Position numbers and translations under genes: made by a program | Shown: positions 15,857 to 24,831 of the stretch, in pieces | How the letters are laid out: every line of letters begins with the position of its first letter | Position numbering within the stretch: the stretch's first letter is position 1 | Source: MKSF01 sp037190225 | Lineage (GTDB): Bacteria; Bacteroidota; Bacteroidia; Chitinophagales; Chitinophagaceae | Length of the DNA: 64,000 bases | Direction of reading: 5' to 3' | Assembly: GCA_037190225.1 (NCBI GenBank) | Contig: JBBCJL010000001.1 | Coordinates: 1-64,000, forward strand | The notes under the pieces: model-generated | Seen by the model: the letters and a program-made list of their open reading frames with translations, nothing else | Databases searched by the model: none | Told to the model about the DNA's origin: nothing

Positions 15857-17164
15857 ATGGCAACAGTTGATTTAGTAATGCCGAAAATGGGCGAAAGTAT
15901 CATGGAAGCTACTGTATTAAAGTGGCATAAGAAACCCGGCGATACTGTTAAAATGGACGAGACTGTTCTTGAAATCGCTACTGATAAAGTAGATAGTGAA
16001 GTGCCGTCAACTGCAGAAGGTACCATTACAGAAATATTATTCAATGAAAACGATGTAGTACCCGTAGGTACTGTCATTGCACGTATATCTACCAGTGGCG
16101 CTGCTGAAGTATCTGCTCCGCAGCAGGCTCCTGCAGCAACGCAGGCAGCACCCGCAGCCCAGGCGCCCGTACAGGCTGCCGCGCCGGCATCTCAGCCTCA
16201 GGGTACGGTAACCGCCAACAGGTTTTACTCTCCGCTGGTGCTGAACATCGCGGCCAAGGAAGGCATCAGCATGTCTGAGCTGGAAAAGGTTCCCGGTACC
16301 GGTGCGGAAGGCAGGGTATCCAAAAAAGATATTTTAAATTACATAGCCGGCAGAGGCGCTGCGCCTGCTGCACCGGCTGCCGCTCAGCCCGCTGCCCCGC
16401 AGCAGCAACCTGCCGCGGCCGCTTCCCCTGCGCCTGCACCACAGCCGGTATCAGGGAATGTGGAGATCATCGAAATGGACAGGATGCGCAAAATGATCGC
16501 AGATCATATGGTGCGTTCCAAGCATACCTCTCCCCACGTTACATCTTTCACCGAAGCGGATGTGACCAATATCGTGAACTGGAGAAACAAAAATAAAGGC
16601 ATCTTTGAAAAGCAATACGGTGATAAGATCACTTTCACACCTATATTCATAGAAGCTATCGCCAAATGTATCAGGAAATTCCCTATGATCAACGCCAGCG
16701 TGGACGGTGACCGCATCATCGTGAAAAAGGATGTGAACATCGGTATGGCAACGGCGCTGCCCAGCGGCAACCTGATCGTTCCGGTCATCAGAAACTCAGA
16801 TACCAAAAACCTGGTAGGCCTGACCAAGGATGTAAATGCGCTGGCCAATGCTGCGAGGAACAATAAGCTGAAAGCCGATGATACCCAGGGCGGTACCTTT
16901 ACACTGACCAATGTGGGCACCTTCGGCAGCCTTATGGGCACACCTATCATCAACCAGCCCCAGGTAGCCATTCTTGCGGTAGGCTCGATCGTCAAACGCC
17001 CCGTGGTGCTGGAAACGGCTGAGGGTGATGTGATAGCAGTACGCCATATGATGTACCTGTCACTGAGCTATGACCACCGAATTGTTGACGGTTCCCTGGG
17101 TGCGAGCTTCCTGACTGCCGTAGCTAAAGAGCTGGAGGCCTTCGATCCGAAGAGGAGCGTATAA
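15857..17164 (+). CDS. 2-oxo acid dehydrogenase E2 (dihydrolipoamide acyltransferase)
   Basis: Core acyltransferase of a 2-oxoacid dehydrogenase complex, passing the acyl group from lipoamide to CoA. From the ATG at 15857 it has 435 residues: one lipoyl domain (1-77) with lipoyl Lys44 in ATDKVDSEV, an Ala/Pro/Gln linker, the E1/E3-binding domain (about 124-160, SPLVLNIAAKEGISM...GRVSKKDIL), a second Ala/Pro linker, and the catalytic domain ending with YDHRIVDG at 405-412 (active His407 and Asp411). An in-frame TTG at 15839 is a worse start. E1 and E3 genes are not in the window, so pyruvate, branched-chain or oxoglutarate use is undecided; one lipoyl domain and the sequence fit a branched-chain or pyruvate type. 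Confidence 0.93.
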   Translation: MATVDLVMPKMGESIMEATVLKWHKKPGDTVKMDETVLEIATDKVDSEVPSTAEGTITEILFNENDVVPVGTVIARISTSGAAEVSAPQQAPAATQAAPAAQAPVQAAAPASQPQGTVTANRFYSPLVLNIAAKEGISMSELEKVPGTGAEGRVSKKDILNYIAGRGAAPAAPAAAQPAAPQQQPAAAASPAPAPQPVSGNVEIIEMDRMRKMIADHMVRSKHTSPHVTSFTEADVTNIVNWRNKNKGIFEKQYGDKITFTPIFIEAIAKCIRKFPMINASVDGDRIIVKKDVNIGMATALPSGNLIVPVIRNSDTKNLVGLTKDVNALANAARNNKLKADDTQGGTFTLTNVGTFGSLMGTPIINQPQVAILAVGSIVKRPVVLETAEGDVIAVRHMMYLSLSYDHRIVDGSLGASFLTAVAKELEAFDPKRSV

Positions 17165-17190
17165 TATCCCTGTAATAATATTAAAACTTA

Positions 17191-17224
17191 AGGCCATTTT
17201 GAACAAAGCAAAATGGCTTTTTTT
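17191..17224 (+). terminator. Intrinsic terminator of the E2 gene
   Basis: GCCATTTTG / CAAAATGGC stem (17193-17201 and 17209-17217), 7 base loop, followed by T7. Confidence 0.9.
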
Positions 17225-17251
17225 ATAGTATAAGTTAGAAAAAGCCCCCAT

Positions 17252-17974
17252 ATGAAAAAAACAATCTATTTACTGGCCCTGGGACTGTTGCTGTTCAAAG
17301 ACAGCCGGGCCCAGAGTGTGGTTACCTCCCGTGTATATTTTGATGCAAAGAGTATCCTTAAATCTCCCGAGCCGCGCTGGGGCGGCGGGTTATCAGGCGG
17401 CATTACACGTACCGCTATGGATTTCGGCCTGAAAGGTATCAGCTGGCAGGCAGGCTTAAACCTGAATGCCGTTGCGCTGAGATGCCTGCATGTGAATGCG
17501 GATGTGGTGCAGGGAAAGCTGGTTGGAGGCCCTATGCTGCTCAATGATCTTAACGGCATCAAAAACGTTAAATTTGAAGGGTCCTTTACCCAGGTATCCG
17601 GTGTGGTACGCCTGCTGCCTTTAAGGTTATTCATGTGGGATCGCCTGGATCCCTGGGTGGATATCTTTACCTATGTTTATGGCGGCCTGGGTTTCGGAGT
17701 GATCATGAGCGATACCAGGGCTACCAGGATGCTGTCATCGGAATTCGGCTCTTTAGGCCGTTATAAAGGAACCAACAATGTATTTATCCAGGAGCTGGGA
17801 ATGGATATTCCGGTGGCCGGTCTGGGCCGGAGCGGAAAATTGTTTGTTACCCTGAATTACAGGTTCCATAAATCCAATACCGACAATCTTGATGGTTTTG
17901 ATCCCCTTTCCGACAGCAACCTGCATAAGGATGTGTACAATACCTATACGGCCGGGGTCATGGTCAAATTTTAA
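17252..17974 (+). CDS. Exported beta-barrel-like protein of unknown function
   Basis: A 240 residue product with a signal peptide (1-20, ending SRA). The rest has the features of an outer-membrane barrel: alternating hydrophobic and polar residues, glycine- and aromatic-rich strands such as WGGGLSGGITRTAMDFGLKG, YVYGGLGFGVIMSD and KLFVTLNYRFH, and a terminal Phe (GVMVKF), the usual outer-membrane insertion signal. I do not recognise a specific family. It has its own transcription unit between the E2 terminator and the convergent T9SS cargo gene. Confidence 0.7.
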   Translation: MKKTIYLLALGLLLFKDSRAQSVVTSRVYFDAKSILKSPEPRWGGGLSGGITRTAMDFGLKGISWQAGLNLNAVALRCLHVNADVVQGKLVGGPMLLNDLNGIKNVKFEGSFTQVSGVVRLLPLRLFMWDRLDPWVDIFTYVYGGLGFGVIMSDTRATRMLSSEFGSLGRYKGTNNVFIQELGMDIPVAGLGRSGKLFVTLNYRFHKSNTDNLDGFDPLSDSNLHKDVYNTYTAGVMVKF

Positions 17975-18095
17975 AATTATTACAGCTTACAGGAGCCGGC
18001 CTGCTTTACAGGTGGCTTAAAAAGGTAAAGTGGCTGTCTGCCTGTAGAAAACGGGCTGCCAGGCCGGACAATCAACTTATATTTTTAAGGAGCGG

Positions 18096-19928
18096 TTACT
18101 CTTTGATTATTTTTTGTACCGGGTAGCTGCTATTCCTGTAAAACAGCTGCACATAATAGATGCCTGCGGGTAAAAAGGTAAGATCAATGCTGCCGTCAGC
18201 CGGTACAGCCTGTCCGGCTACCTGTCCTGTGCTGTTGTATATCACGGCCTTATCAGCCGGCATATTGCCGGGTATATAAAGCCTGCCACCGGTCGGGTTG
18301 GGGAAAAGGGCCGCCTGCTGCTGCCCGGCGAGCTCTCCGGCGCTTAATACAAAATCCGGGCCTACGATCGGCCTGAACAACAGGCTTCCGGGCAGGAGGG
18401 AAGGTTCCCAGCTTCCCAATACGCTGAAATATCTTTCCTGTGTAGCATCGTTGGATATATCCAGGCCCACGAAAAGAGAATCGCTGAAGCCGCCTGCGGG
18501 CTGTACCAGGGCCATGTAAAAAGTGCCGGCCGGAAGTGCTACAGGACGCTCCAGCTTATAATGTACCATTTCAAATATCGTGTCATTGAACTGCGGGTAA
18601 ATGTATAATTCTTCATAGACCTCATCGTCCTGACCGCCGTTGACCGCAATGTCCCTGTATATCCTGATGCCAAACTCCTTGTTCCTGGGTATCGGCACTT
18701 CCTGGGGCAGCAGGATGGAAAAGCCGCGAATGGTATCCGGCACTTCCAGGTTATACTTGACCGCGGTAAGGGCAGGTATATTATAGGACTGGTGCATGGT
18801 GACAAAGTAAGACAGCTCAGGCGTACCGTCATCGTGCGCAAAGTAATTCCCGAAACGGTAGGGAACGCGGAGCGTATTATTATTAGTGAACTGTGTATTG
18901 ACGGCATCGGTAATGTTATAGGTGCCGTTAATGGTAAAAGTATCTGCCTGAATGCTGCCGAAAGCGGCTGCCGGGATATTATCCAGGCTGTTCGTGCCGG
19001 CATTCTGCGCGGGTGTATTGCTGTTGCCGGTGCCCTGCATCAGCGTTTGTGTATTATAGGTCAGGGTATAGCTGTAGGGAATGGTCGCGCTGTTGCCGGT
19101 ATTATTCCGCACCGTCAGGTGAAGAGAGGGCGCGAGATACTGTGACGGGTTGCGGATGAAATGCCGGAAAGGCATGCTGTGGTACCGCTGCAGCAAGGTG
19201 GTGGAAGCGTCCGTAATGGCCAGGTCATTGATGTCGTTGGTAGTGATATTCCTGTTGGCATCCATATATACATAATCTATATGCCACTGGGAATTATTTA
19301 GTCCTTTGGTAGCCCTGTTCACGAACATGAAGGCAAATTCCTTGTGAAGGAACCTGTTATCATCCGCATGGATCCTGACGTGTACGAAATCGCGCGTGCT
19401 TTGCAGGCCGCTTCTCCACATTCTTTCCCAGATGCCGTTGTCGTTCCTGAAAAAAACGTGGATGCTGTCACCGGAAGGCGGCAGAAAGCCGGCCCCGCCA
19501 TCCTGGACATAAAAGCTCAAGACCACATTATCGCCGGGCTGGTAGCTGCTCAGGTCAATATAATGGCTCATGAGCGTATCTGCCCATACTTTGGCATTCC
19601 GGCTGGCAGTATCATAGGGTGTACCGTGCTCGTCCAGGGCGTCCAGTGTAGCCACGCCCCAGCTGACCGGCGCAATGGCCAGGTGGTTATTGATATAGGC
19701 ATCCCTGGAGGTCCATAAGGCGGGGTCGGGATAGGGTCCCCTGTAGGCGAAATCATCAAAGAAAGGCAGGGTTAAGGTAAGGGGTGGCGGAACGGGATGC
19801 CGTTGCGCGCCTGTCATCGGGCGGGAGGGTAGTCCTGTAACGAACTCCTGGGCTGCGCTACGGGTATCCGGGACCATAGCCATCAGGATCAGGAAGTTGG
19901 TAAGAATATGACGGATCTTTAATTTCAT
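18096..19928 (-). CDS. Secreted protein with T9SS type A sorting domain
   Basis: A 610 residue secreted protein. After a signal peptide (about 1-26) comes a jelly-roll-like part (about 50-230; LPFFDDFAY, YIDLSSYQPGDNVVLSFYVQDGG, WHIDYVYMD) of the kind found in many Bacteroidota secreted proteins, then Ig-like strands, and a C-terminal domain of about 75 residues (LFPNPTGGRLYIPG ... GQVAGQAVPADGSIDLTFLPAGIYYVQLF ... KIIKE), which is the type A T9SS sorting domain. No catalytic motif is seen; the role may be surface adhesion or matrix. Its export would use the GldKLMN system of this window. Confidence 0.88.
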   Translation of the reverse strand: MKLKIRHILTNFLILMAMVPDTRSAAQEFVTGLPSRPMTGAQRHPVPPPLTLTLPFFDDFAYRGPYPDPALWTSRDAYINNHLAIAPVSWGVATLDALDEHGTPYDTASRNAKVWADTLMSHYIDLSSYQPGDNVVLSFYVQDGGAGFLPPSGDSIHVFFRNDNGIWERMWRSGLQSTRDFVHVRIHADDNRFLHKEFAFMFVNRATKGLNNSQWHIDYVYMDANRNITTNDINDLAITDASTTLLQRYHSMPFRHFIRNPSQYLAPSLHLTVRNNTGNSATIPYSYTLTYNTQTLMQGTGNSNTPAQNAGTNSLDNIPAAAFGSIQADTFTINGTYNITDAVNTQFTNNNTLRVPYRFGNYFAHDDGTPELSYFVTMHQSYNIPALTAVKYNLEVPDTIRGFSILLPQEVPIPRNKEFGIRIYRDIAVNGGQDDEVYEELYIYPQFNDTIFEMVHYKLERPVALPAGTFYMALVQPAGGFSDSLFVGLDISNDATQERYFSVLGSWEPSLLPGSLLFRPIVGPDFVLSAGELAGQQQAALFPNPTGGRLYIPGNMPADKAVIYNSTGQVAGQAVPADGSIDLTFLPAGIYYVQLFYRNSSYPVQKIIKE

Positions 19929-19950
19929 ATCTCTGGATAACGTAAAAAAG

Positions 19951-19996
19951 GGTATAAAAATTATAAGAGCATAAAGTTACTGATCTTTATGCTCTT
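19951..19996 (-). terminator. Terminator after feoB
   Basis: Perfect 12 bp stem AAGAGCATAAAG / CTTTATGCTCTT (19965-19976 and 19985-19996). Read on the minus strand it is followed by ATAATTTTTAT. It separates feoB from the T9SS cargo gene downstream. Confidence 0.7.
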
Positions 19997-20011
19997 TATA
20001 AACCGGAAAAC

Positions 20012-22123
20012 TCAAAGGAAAATACGGTAGGTGAGATAGGCCATCAGGTAGGCCAGCCCGGTCATATATAATACCTGGAAGATCGCCCATTTCCAGGATC
20101 TTGTTTCTCTTTTTACAATAGCGATCGTGCTGATGCACTGCATGGCAAAAGCATAGAATATCATCAGCGACATACCTGTTGCCATGGTATAGACGGGCGT
20201 ACCGTCAGGCTTCCGGGCGGCCAGCATTTTTTCCTTAAGCGGCGTATCGTCATCATCCACGCTGCCAACGGCATACAGGGTGGCCATCGTACCTACGAAA
20301 ACCTCTCTCGCGGCAAAAGAGGAAATAAGCGCGATGCCGATCTTCCAGTCATAGCCCAATGGAGCGATAAGCGGCTCAATGCTCCGGCCCAGGATGCCCG
20401 CATAGGAGGCGGCCAGCTTCTCATTGCTTTTGTCTTCCTGCTGCTGCTCTGTAAGCTCCTGCTGCTGTTCCAGCTGTGCATATTTATCTTCTACCGCCTG
20501 CATCTGCTCTCCCGGTCCGTAGGAGGCCGTGAACCAGAGCACAATGCTCAGCAATAAGATGATCTTACCGGCGTCTGTCACGAATATCCTGGCTTTTTCT
20601 ATCATGGTGATAAAGGCATTTTCCCACCTGGGCATGCGGTATAAGGGCAATTCCATCAGGAAAAAATCCTTGTCCTTCTTGCGTATGATATGCTTGAGCA
20701 CAAAGGCAACCGCCAGGGAGGCCAGTATCCCCAGGAGATACATCAGCATCAGCACCAGGCCCTGCATATTAAAGATCCGGGCGATCTGCCTGTCCGGGAT
20801 GAACATGGATATGAGAAGGGTATATACCGGGAGACGTGCCGAGCAGCTCATCAGGGGCGTTACCAGGATAGTGATCAGCCTTTCTTTGGGATCGCGTATC
20901 GTACGGGCTGCCATTATTGCGGGAATGGCGCAGGCCATCCCGCTGATGAGCGGCATCACGGAGCGGCCGTTCATCCCTGACCTGTTCATGATACGGTCCG
21001 TCAGGAAGCTGATGCGTGCCATATACCCCGTATCTTCCAGGATGCTGATAAAGAAAAAAAGTATGGCGATCTGGGGCACAAATACCACGATGCCCCCAAG
21101 CCCGGCAAGGATGCCGTCAGTGATGAGGCTGCTGTACCACTGTCCTTCCGGTAAGATGCTTCCTGCCCGGTCCGTCAGGGCTGCAAAGCCGGATTCTATC
21201 CAGTCCATAGGGAATGCTGCCAGCCAGAAAATGGCCTGGAAAACGACAAAAAGCACCGCCAGCATAATAAGGTAGCCCCAGACGGGATGTAGCAGCCACC
21301 TGTCTATGGACTGGCTGGCTGATTTTTTATCGCTCCCGGCTTCCCGGGTGACGGCCAGGGCAAGAATATTGTCTATTTTCCGGTAACGCTGCAGGATATC
21401 CTGCCCCTGTATGGAAGCAATGCTGAGGCTATGGTCCCGGATATACTGCCCGAGCCATTCCTGCTGGGATTCTGTAAGGTAGCCCGAAATATGGATATTG
21501 TTGAGGGAGAGCAATGCAGCGTACCGGTTACGGAGCCGGAGCTCCCCGGCTATCGTATCCAGGTGCTGGCTGAGCTCCGGGTGCGTTATAAAGGCCGGAT
21601 GTGCCAGCCTGGACCGGTGCAGTTCCCGTATTGCGGCCTTTAATTCCTTGATCCCTGTATTTTTACGGGGATTGACGGTGACCACAGGGACGCCCAGCTC
21701 CAGGCTGAGCTGCTGCGTATTGATCAGGATGCCTTTCTGTGCTGCGATATCTGCCATGCTGAGGGCCAGGACCACCGGGAGATCCAGGTCCATGATCTGC
21801 GAGCAGAGCAGGAGATTGCGTTTCAGGTTGGAAGCATCCGCTATGACCACAACAATAGCGGCTTCTGCTGTATTATTATGCTGTACAAGCACTTCGTGAG
21901 CCACAATTTCATCCTCGCTTTTGGGATACATACCATAGATGCCGGGCAGGTCTGTCACCATAGCGGAAAGCCCTTCTATATCCGTATGCCCGTATATCTT
22001 ATCTACCGTAACGCCAGCGTAATTACCCACTTTCTGGTTCAGCCCGGTCAGCGCATTGAAGAGGGATGTCTTTCCGCTGTTGGGATTACCGGCAAGGATG
22101 ATATTTATTGTATTGGTGCTCAT
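20012..22123 (-). CDS. feoB: Ferrous iron transporter FeoB
   Basis: GTP-driven Fe(II) uptake across the inner membrane. The start is placed at the ATG at 22123 (703 residues, MSTNTINIILAGNPNSGKTS), because a -7 box lies at 22136-22143 and upstream in-frame sequence is not conserved-looking. The N-terminal G domain shows G1 GNPNSGKTS (12-20) and G3 DLPGIYGMYP; the G4 motif reads SMAD where NxxD is expected. The C-terminal half has the two Gate domains and FeoB core with about eight membrane segments, including SGMACAIPAIMAARTI with the conserved Cys. No FeoA gene or fused FeoA domain is seen here. The gene is divergent from the small gene at 22277. Confidence 0.95.
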   Translation of the reverse strand: MSTNTINIILAGNPNSGKTSLFNALTGLNQKVGNYAGVTVDKIYGHTDIEGLSAMVTDLPGIYGMYPKSEDEIVAHEVLVQHNNTAEAAIVVVIADASNLKRNLLLCSQIMDLDLPVVLALSMADIAAQKGILINTQQLSLELGVPVVTVNPRKNTGIKELKAAIRELHRSRLAHPAFITHPELSQHLDTIAGELRLRNRYAALLSLNNIHISGYLTESQQEWLGQYIRDHSLSIASIQGQDILQRYRKIDNILALAVTREAGSDKKSASQSIDRWLLHPVWGYLIMLAVLFVVFQAIFWLAAFPMDWIESGFAALTDRAGSILPEGQWYSSLITDGILAGLGGIVVFVPQIAILFFFISILEDTGYMARISFLTDRIMNRSGMNGRSVMPLISGMACAIPAIMAARTIRDPKERLITILVTPLMSCSARLPVYTLLISMFIPDRQIARIFNMQGLVLMLMYLLGILASLAVAFVLKHIIRKKDKDFFLMELPLYRMPRWENAFITMIEKARIFVTDAGKIILLLSIVLWFTASYGPGEQMQAVEDKYAQLEQQQELTEQQQEDKSNEKLAASYAGILGRSIEPLIAPLGYDWKIGIALISSFAAREVFVGTMATLYAVGSVDDDDTPLKEKMLAARKPDGTPVYTMATGMSLMIFYAFAMQCISTIAIVKRETRSWKWAIFQVLYMTGLAYLMAYLTYRIFL

Positions 22124-22135
22124 ATCTACAGCCTG

Positions 22136-22143
22136 CAAAGATA
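22136..22143 (-). promoter_or_regulatory. Bacteroidota -7 box for feoB
   Basis: Reads TATCTTTG on the minus strand, a full TAnnTTTG match, only 13 bases before the ATG at 22123, giving a leader of about 6-9 bases. It excludes the longer ORF starting at 22270. Confidence 0.6.
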
Positions 22144-22276
22144 GAATTAATAATCTTTCGGGAGGTCTTGTCATATTTGTTTTACAAATCCCGGAAGGCG
22201 ACAGGCAGATAAGGGTATTGCTATTGTACAGGATATTTATTTTCTTTAAATTAGCGCACTTGAAAACCATTCAACT

Positions 22277-22492
22277 ATGACACCAAATGAAATAAGAGAG
22301 CTCGCACTGAAAGGGGCTAAGCAAAAAGCCGATTCTATCGTGAAAAATCTGATTGATAAGGCCAGCACAGGTATGACATCATTGACAATAAGCACCGCAG
22401 AGGTCCCGGAACTGGTCTATAAAGAGCTGGAATCAAGAGGATTCGCTATCAGTAAGCAAAAAAGCAGCGGAAATTACACTATCAGCATTTAG
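22277..22492 (+). CDS. Small conserved protein of unknown function (71 aa)
   Basis: A short soluble protein, MTPNEIRELALKGAKQKADS... to YTISI. It appears to be a long N-terminal helix, a strand, a second helix (EVPELVYKELESRGFAI) and a final strand pair with KQKSSGNYTISI; this could be a winged-helix-like or phage-structural-like small fold, but I do not recognise it. It is divergent from feoB, with a shared 153 base promoter region, and ends with a clear terminator, so it is a genuine single-gene unit. Confidence 0.75.
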   Translation: MTPNEIRELALKGAKQKADSIVKNLIDKASTGMTSLTISTAEVPELVYKELESRGFAISKQKSSGNYTISI

Positions 22493-22496
22493 ATAT

Positions 22497-22519
22497 AAAG
22501 AGCCGGAAGGCTCTTTTTT
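22497..22519 (+). terminator. Intrinsic terminator of the 71 aa gene
   Basis: AAAGAGCC / GGCTCTTT stem with a GGAA tetraloop (22497-22504, 22509-22516) running into T6. Confidence 0.92.
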
Positions 22520-22621
22520 ATTCCGGATATACCGCCGGAAATTTTACGGCAGGGAGCCTGCTGCCCTTTATAGAGAGCGGCAGTGTAAATATATTAAATA
22601 CGCAAATTCACGTTAATTCGT

Positions 22622-22629
22622 TATTTTCG
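22622..22629 (+). promoter_or_regulatory. Probable -7 box of the ABC ATPase-pfkA operon
   Basis: TATTTTCG, seven of eight matches to TAnnTTTG, 38 bases before the ATG at 22667. Confidence 0.4.
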
Positions 22630-22666
22630 CTTGTCTTTTAAAGCATTTTAAAACTATTGAAGCCAT

Positions 22667-23584
22667 ATGTTGCTGTCCGTAAAGAACTTGAAAAAATATT
22701 ATGCTACCCAGAAGGCTGTGGATGATATCAGCTTTGATATAGAAGAAGGTTCCATCTTTGGTTTGCTGGGTCCCAATGGTGCGGGTAAAAGTACCCTGCT
22801 GAGAATGATAACCGGTATCTTTTATCCTGATTCGGGAGAGATACTGTTCAGGGGCGAAGTGTTTGACCAGCGGAAGCACGCGGGAGATATGGGCTATATG
22901 CCGGAGGAGCGCGGACTGTACAAGAAAATGAAGATAGGAGAGCAGGCCCTGTATCTGGCCAGATTGAGAGGGCTGGACGCAACGGTGGCGGAGCAAAGGG
23001 TCAGGGAATGGTTTGACAGGCTGAATATGACCACCTGGTGGAATAAAAAGGTGGAAGACCTCAGCAAGGGAATGGGGCAGAAGCTGCAATTTGTGACCAC
23101 CGTTGCGCACAATCCTAAATTACTGATCCTTGATGAGCCCTTCAGCGGGCTGGATCCCGTCAATGCCAATATATTGAAAGATGAGATCTTCAGGCTGGCG
23201 AAAGAAGGTACTACTATTATTTTCAGCACCCACAGGATGGAGCAGGTGGAGGAGATCTGTGACAAGATCGCCCTGGTCAACCTGGGAAAGAAAGTTATTG
23301 ACGGCAGCGTCAAAGATATCAAGCAGCAGTATAAGGAAAATAAATACAGGGTGCATTTTCACCGGACGGACGTCCTGCCGCCGGATTTTGTAGAGGTGTA
23401 CGACACTTTTGAGACCGGCTTTGTATTTAAAATGAAAGAAGCAGGCACCACTAACCAGCTTTTACAATATTACATCAGTAAAGGTATTGATATCAGCGGC
23501 TTTGAAGAGATACTTCCCGGCCTGAACGAGATCTTTATCCGGCTGGTCGAAGATACGAATGTGGCGAGGGCATTTGAAAAATAA
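22667..23584 (+). CDS. ABC transporter ATP-binding protein (DUF4162 type)
   Basis: Nucleotide-binding subunit of an ABC-2 type exporter. The 305 residue protein has Walker A GPNGAGKS (35-42), the signature LSKGMGQ (132-138), Walker B LLILDEP (152-158), and the switch His in IIFSTHRMEQ. The C-terminal ~80 residues form a DUF4162-like domain. In most genomes such a gene is followed by its permease (NatB/ABC-2), but here an inositol monophosphatase gene follows after 5 bases, so no membrane partner is visible in the window and the substrate cannot be guessed. It is the first gene of a four-gene + strand cluster. Confidence 0.92.
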   Translation: MLLSVKNLKKYYATQKAVDDISFDIEEGSIFGLLGPNGAGKSTLLRMITGIFYPDSGEILFRGEVFDQRKHAGDMGYMPEERGLYKKMKIGEQALYLARLRGLDATVAEQRVREWFDRLNMTTWWNKKVEDLSKGMGQKLQFVTTVAHNPKLLILDEPFSGLDPVNANILKDEIFRLAKEGTTIIFSTHRMEQVEEICDKIALVNLGKKVIDGSVKDIKQQYKENKYRVHFHRTDVLPPDFVEVYDTFETGFVFKMKEAGTTNQLLQYYISKGIDISGFEEILPGLNEIFIRLVEDTNVARAFEK

Positions 23585-23589
23585 GAAGT

Positions 23590-24372
23590 ATGCAAGATAT
23601 AGATATTTTAAGGGATGTGCTGCTGCAGGCCGTGCGGCAGGCAGGCGCCCTTGTGCTGGAAAAATTCAACGCATCTTTTGAGATAGCTTTCAAGGATAGT
23701 ATCAATAACCTGGTAACGGAAGTGGACCAGGCCTCAGAACGCCTGATCACGGAGATCATCAGGAGCAGCTTCCCGGATCACGGTATCGTGGGTGAGGAAT
23801 ACGGCAACAGTGAAGCTGCCTCTCCTTATCAATGGTATATAGACCCTATAGACGGGACCGTTAACTTTGCGCATCACGTGCCTTTGTGCTGTGTGAGCAT
23901 TGCCCTGGCCTACGAAGGAACGGTGCTGCTGGGTGCCGTGTATAATCCTATGATGAATGAGCTGTTTTTTGCAGAGAAAGGAAAAGGCGCTTATTTCAAT
24001 GACAAGCCTATCAGCGTCAGCGCCAAAGCAGATCTGCACAAAGCATTCCTGGTGACGGGCTTCCCTTATGTTTTCCAGGAGGACGCGCTGAATATCTTCG
24101 GTCATTTCCTGAAAATGGAGCTGCCCATACGCAGACTGGGCTCCGCGGCCCTGGATCTCTGCTGGGTCGCTGCGGGGAGATTTGATGCGTTCTGGGAGAA
24201 TAGCCTGCAGCCTTATGATATCGCGGCAGGCACGCTGATCGTAAAAGAAGCGGGAGGGAAGGTGACCGATTATACAGACCGGGAGATCAATGTGGACGGC
24301 AGGCAGGTGCTGGCAAGCAACGGCCATATCCACGAAGCGATGATCCGTGAAATTCAAAAAGCAATACAGTGA
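23590..24372 (+). CDS. Inositol monophosphatase family protein
   Basis: Mg-dependent phosphatase acting on small phosphorylated metabolites (inositol-1-phosphate, histidinol phosphate or related). The 260 residue protein has metal-binding Glu69/Glu70 in VGEE, the hallmark DPIDGT at 85-90 inside WYIDPIDGTVNFAH, and the second motif around YDIAAGTLIVKEAGG with its metal Asp. Length and motifs are normal. The stop codon overlaps a GTG codon upstream of dut, and spacing to the ABC ATPase is 5 bases, so it is within an operon; the actual substrate is not determined. Confidence 0.93.
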   Translation: MQDIDILRDVLLQAVRQAGALVLEKFNASFEIAFKDSINNLVTEVDQASERLITEIIRSSFPDHGIVGEEYGNSEAASPYQWYIDPIDGTVNFAHHVPLCCVSIALAYEGTVLLGAVYNPMMNELFFAEKGKGAYFNDKPISVSAKADLHKAFLVTGFPYVFQEDALNIFGHFLKMELPIRRLGSAALDLCWVAAGRFDAFWENSLQPYDIAAGTLIVKEAGGKVTDYTDREINVDGRQVLASNGHIHEAMIREIQKAIQ

Positions 24373-24380
24373 CAGACCAG

Positions 24381-24821
24381 ATGATACAGCTTAAAGTTAT
24401 TAATAAATCCGGGCACGCGTTGCCTGCGTACCAGACACCGGGCTCGGCAGGTATGGATATATATGCTGACCTGGAGGCCAGTGTGACCGTGGCGCCCCTG
24501 CAGCGGGTGATAATTCCCACAGGGCTGTTCCTGGAGATCCCCCCGGGCTATGAAGTACAGATACGGCCGCGTAGCGGCATGGCCATTAAAAACGGTATTA
24601 CGGTGATCAATGCGCCTGGCACTATAGACAGTGATTACAGGGGAGAAGTAAAGGTAGGGCTTGTCAACCTGTCCGATGCTCCCTATACGATCGGGAATGG
24701 AGAACGTATTGCCCAGATGGTGCTTGCAAAGCACGAAATCGCCGTATGGCAGGAAGTGGAAACCCTTGAGGCTTCTGACCGCGGGGCAGGAGGCTTTGGG
24801 CATACGGGTACTAAAAAGTAA
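24381..24821 (+). CDS. dut: dUTP diphosphatase
   Basis: Hydrolyses dUTP to dUMP and pyrophosphate, keeping uracil out of DNA and supplying dUMP for thymidylate. From ATG 24381 the product is 146 residues; a GTG at 24369 overlaps the previous stop and is less likely because family members begin M-x-x-K-V/I-I-N-K. All five trimeric-dUTPase motifs are present: SAGMDIYAD, RSGMAIKNG, NAPGTIDSDYRGE (catalytic Asp), GERIAQMVL and the C-terminal RGAGGFGHTG. Confidence 0.96.
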   Translation: MIQLKVINKSGHALPAYQTPGSAGMDIYADLEASVTVAPLQRVIIPTGLFLEIPPGYEVQIRPRSGMAIKNGITVINAPGTIDSDYRGEVKVGLVNLSDAPYTIGNGERIAQMVLAKHEIAVWQEVETLEASDRGAGGFGHTGTKK

Positions 24822-24831
24822 AGGCACTATT

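Noticed and set aside
16101..16470. Repetitive Ala/Pro/Gln-coding DNA in E2 as a repeat array
   Set aside because: These are the normal flexible linkers flanking the E1/E3-binding domain of E2 proteins.
22124..22270. 49 residue N-terminal extension of feoB
   Set aside because: A -7 box lies at 22136-22143 and the FeoB G domain starts at the ATG at 22123.
24661..24831. 57 residue extension of pfkA overlapping dut
   Set aside because: Out of frame reading of dut; PfkA begins at 24832 with the standard N-terminus.
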